This document shows, piece by piece, positions 62,118 through 64,000 of a stretch of DNA of 64,000 nt (position 1 is the stretch's first letter; every line of letters begins with the position of its first letter). The position numbers and the translations under genes are program-made. The notes under the pieces were generated by a model. The model was given only the letters and a program-made list of their open reading frames with translations. It made no database searches and was not told the DNA's origin. This DNA comes from Rostratula benghalensis (lineage: Eukaryota > Chordata > Aves > Charadriiformes > Rostratulidae). The stretch is taken from NCBI GenBank assembly GCA_013399305.1, contig VXAI01000018.1:611107-675106 (forward strand), in the 5' to 3' direction.

Positions 62118-62136
62118 TTTTTTTTTTTTTTTTTTT
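62118..62136 (+). repeat. C-run then 19-base T homopolymer
   Basis: Seven C (62111-62117) followed by nineteen T. A separate C-run lies at 62230-62240. Confidence 0.88.
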
Positions 62137-63989
62137 GGTTGCAAAAGTAATTCTGGAAACGGGAGCCACACGCCAACTAATGCCTGCTTGAGTTTGCAGA
62201 GAGCTCAACACCTTGCTCTGAGCAACCAGCCCCCCCCCCCGCCCACGCTGCCGCTTACGCTGACATTTTTCCTAAATATCACAGGCTCCGGCAGCTTTGC
62301 CACAGGACAGGGATTTCCAATGCTGCTCTATACTCCTGAGCTTGGCTAGAAAAGAGGAATAAAAGGCATTTCACAGAGGTACAGCCTATGAGCAGCTTTT
62401 AAGGAATTCACGGTGCAATAAAGAGGTCAGAGATGATGGGATGATGATGGTGCCAGGGATGCAGGGACCACGACAAAGATCGCTTCTGTGGGTATTAACG
62501 ACGAGACTCGGGGCTCAACTCTTGATTAGATGCACTGAGCCAACAGAGCACGCTGAAATGAAAGGAGCTAAAACACATGTGGACAACATATTTTTAGACG
62601 AGTTACAATTTACAAGACTTTTCTTCCTCATGTTGCCTAATTGCTTGTCATTCAGCGGGAGATGCTGCTGGGTGCACAGCACCTGCGCCTCTCCCCAGAT
62701 TCAGTGGGCGTCGTGGATGCTCAGCAGCTCCCAGGATGAGGCCAAAAATACATTTATTCACTAACGGGTTTTTCCACAGCACGCTAAATATTTTAACTGC
62801 AATATTTATATTTGAAGATGACAAATTATGATTCGGTCAAACCCTCCCATTGCACTTGTCAGGATACAGCCTGAATAAGAACAGATTAAAACAGCAAAGG
62901 CTTTCTTTCTGATAAAGCTCCTCAAATCTGAGGCATGCTCATCACAGAGCAATCAATTCAAGTTGGTTAAGCTGATGTGAGCCCAGACCTGGTCACTTAT
63001 ACCCACACCTCGGTGTGTTTCAGTACAACCCAACAACCCCCACCCCCAAATCCCAAATGGCAATGCTCCCGCAGTCACGGGAGCCAGAACACATCAATTG
63101 TGCAATAAGGAATGAAGAGAACTGCAAGCCTCGTGTCACAGAGTAATTTATAACCGCCAAGAAAACATGCTTAGCCCAGTACAAAGAACAGGGAGATGGA
63201 GCAAAGACCAGAGTGTTAGATCAGATGCACCATTTTGCATGAAAGACAGTTTTTCACCATCTAAGTGCACTTCTAGAGACCTATACCAAGGAATGCTTGG
63301 AAGCAACACGCAGGATGTTATTGTGGATGTTAGCTCTGCCCCAAAGTGCTTGTAAGGGCAACTAGCAAGTGCTGCTCGGAAAAGCACTTCAGAAAAAAAA
63401 AAAAAAATTAAGAAAATAAAAACCAGATTTGATGCAAGCAGAGACTCTACCCAAACAGGAGAACAGAGCCAAGTCCCACAGAAATCAGCTGGCACCAACA
63501 AGCTCTGTAGCCACTTGAGAAAATAAATCAGCGGAGGGTTTTTTCTGACTAAGGCACACAGAATTCAACCTATAATGAATCACTGCATGTTTTTATGAAT
63601 CACTAAATAACCAGCAAAGTTGCTCGAGCCTTATCAAAGCCGGGCTGCAAAGCTGACACTCGGGGCCGTGATGGGAAGCAGGTTTAATCGCCGCCGCACG
63701 GTTAACATCATGTCCCAGGTTCCAGCCCATAGTACAGTAAAACTCCCCCCTGCAGCAAAGCAAGGTGCTGGCCATGGACACAAAGTCAGGATTCCTCCCA
63801 GCTGCTCCACCTCAGGCACGTGGATGGTGCCAGTTGCCAACTGCCACCTCAGCCCACCGCTGGGATCCACCTGCGTCAACCAACACGGGCCAGGAGCCGC
63901 AGCCAAATTCCTCTCCCTGAGGTGCAGGGACATCGAGGGATTGACATAAAAGTGACTCGACACTTCGTTGATCCAAATGTTAGCAACAG
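62137..63989. other. Unique non-coding sequence
   Basis: A-run at 63393-63407. 62790-62990 is AT-leaning and conserved-element-like. A small CpG group lies at 63660-63705. No gene or repeat family recognised. Confidence 0.5.
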
Positions 63990-64000
63990 AAAAAAAAAAA
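63990..64000 (+). repeat. A homopolymer cut by the window edge
   Basis: At least eleven A continue to the last base of the window. Confidence 0.85.

Noticed and set aside
7606..63701. Shared 12-mer gccgccgcacgg at 7606 and 63690
   Set aside because: Over a hundred repeated 12-mers are expected by chance in 64 kb, and flanking sequence does not match.
1..64000. Apparent overall A>T and C>G skew on the plus strand, suggesting a minus-strand host gene
   Set aside because: Twelve evenly spaced lines counted by hand gave A 180, C 157, G 182, T 201, so there is no such skew; the impression came from A/C-rich patches.

Overview
This is 64 kb of non-coding vertebrate DNA, most likely avian. It holds fragments of CR1 LINEs, including a diagnostic CR1 3' terminus with the ATAGAATC octamer repeat, and a few very old MIR-like SINEs. 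There are no recent poly-A LINE or SINE insertions, interspersed-repeat density is low, and simple repeats are short. That combination is typical of bird genomes and not of mammals; crocodilians and turtles usually carry far more CR1. A hand count of twelve evenly spaced 60-base lines gives about 47% G+C. Two single ambiguous bases (28638 and 35852) point to a draft assembly.

I found no convincing protein-coding gene, tRNA, rRNA, known small RNA, LTR element, DNA transposon or CRISPR array. The many short open frames show no recognisable domain and are about as long as chance predicts. The longest (293 codons, minus strand, 8630-9511) lies in a GC-rich, stop-poor stretch and reads like random translation. 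The window is therefore an intergenic desert or part of a very large intron. I cannot name the neighbouring gene.

Layout: 0-3 kb has a plus-strand CR1 fragment, an A/C-rich simple repeat, a CpG-enriched block (1381-1860) and G-runs. 3-10 kb has a minus-strand CR1 3' fragment (5102-5600), two homeodomain-site clusters (5715-6051 and 7561-7800, the second inside a CpG islet) and a GC-rich block (8.3-9.6 kb). 10-23 kb is unique sequence with an 18-bp triplication, a recent 98-bp tandem duplication (13954-14149) and an inverted pair of MEF2-like sites (22077-22103). 23-40 kb carries four MIR-like SINE remnants, an AT-rich palindromic patch, a near-perfect hairpin (24164-24191) and a candidate terminal exon (30845-31205). 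40-64 kb contains the most distinctive regulatory signature, two perfect RFX X-boxes 75 bp apart (41771-41859), plus a 10-bp perfect hairpin (50017-50043) and several small tandem repeats.

No genes act together here. If the window has a function it is as cis-regulatory DNA or as unannotated non-coding RNA. Nothing in it supports a new multi-gene system.
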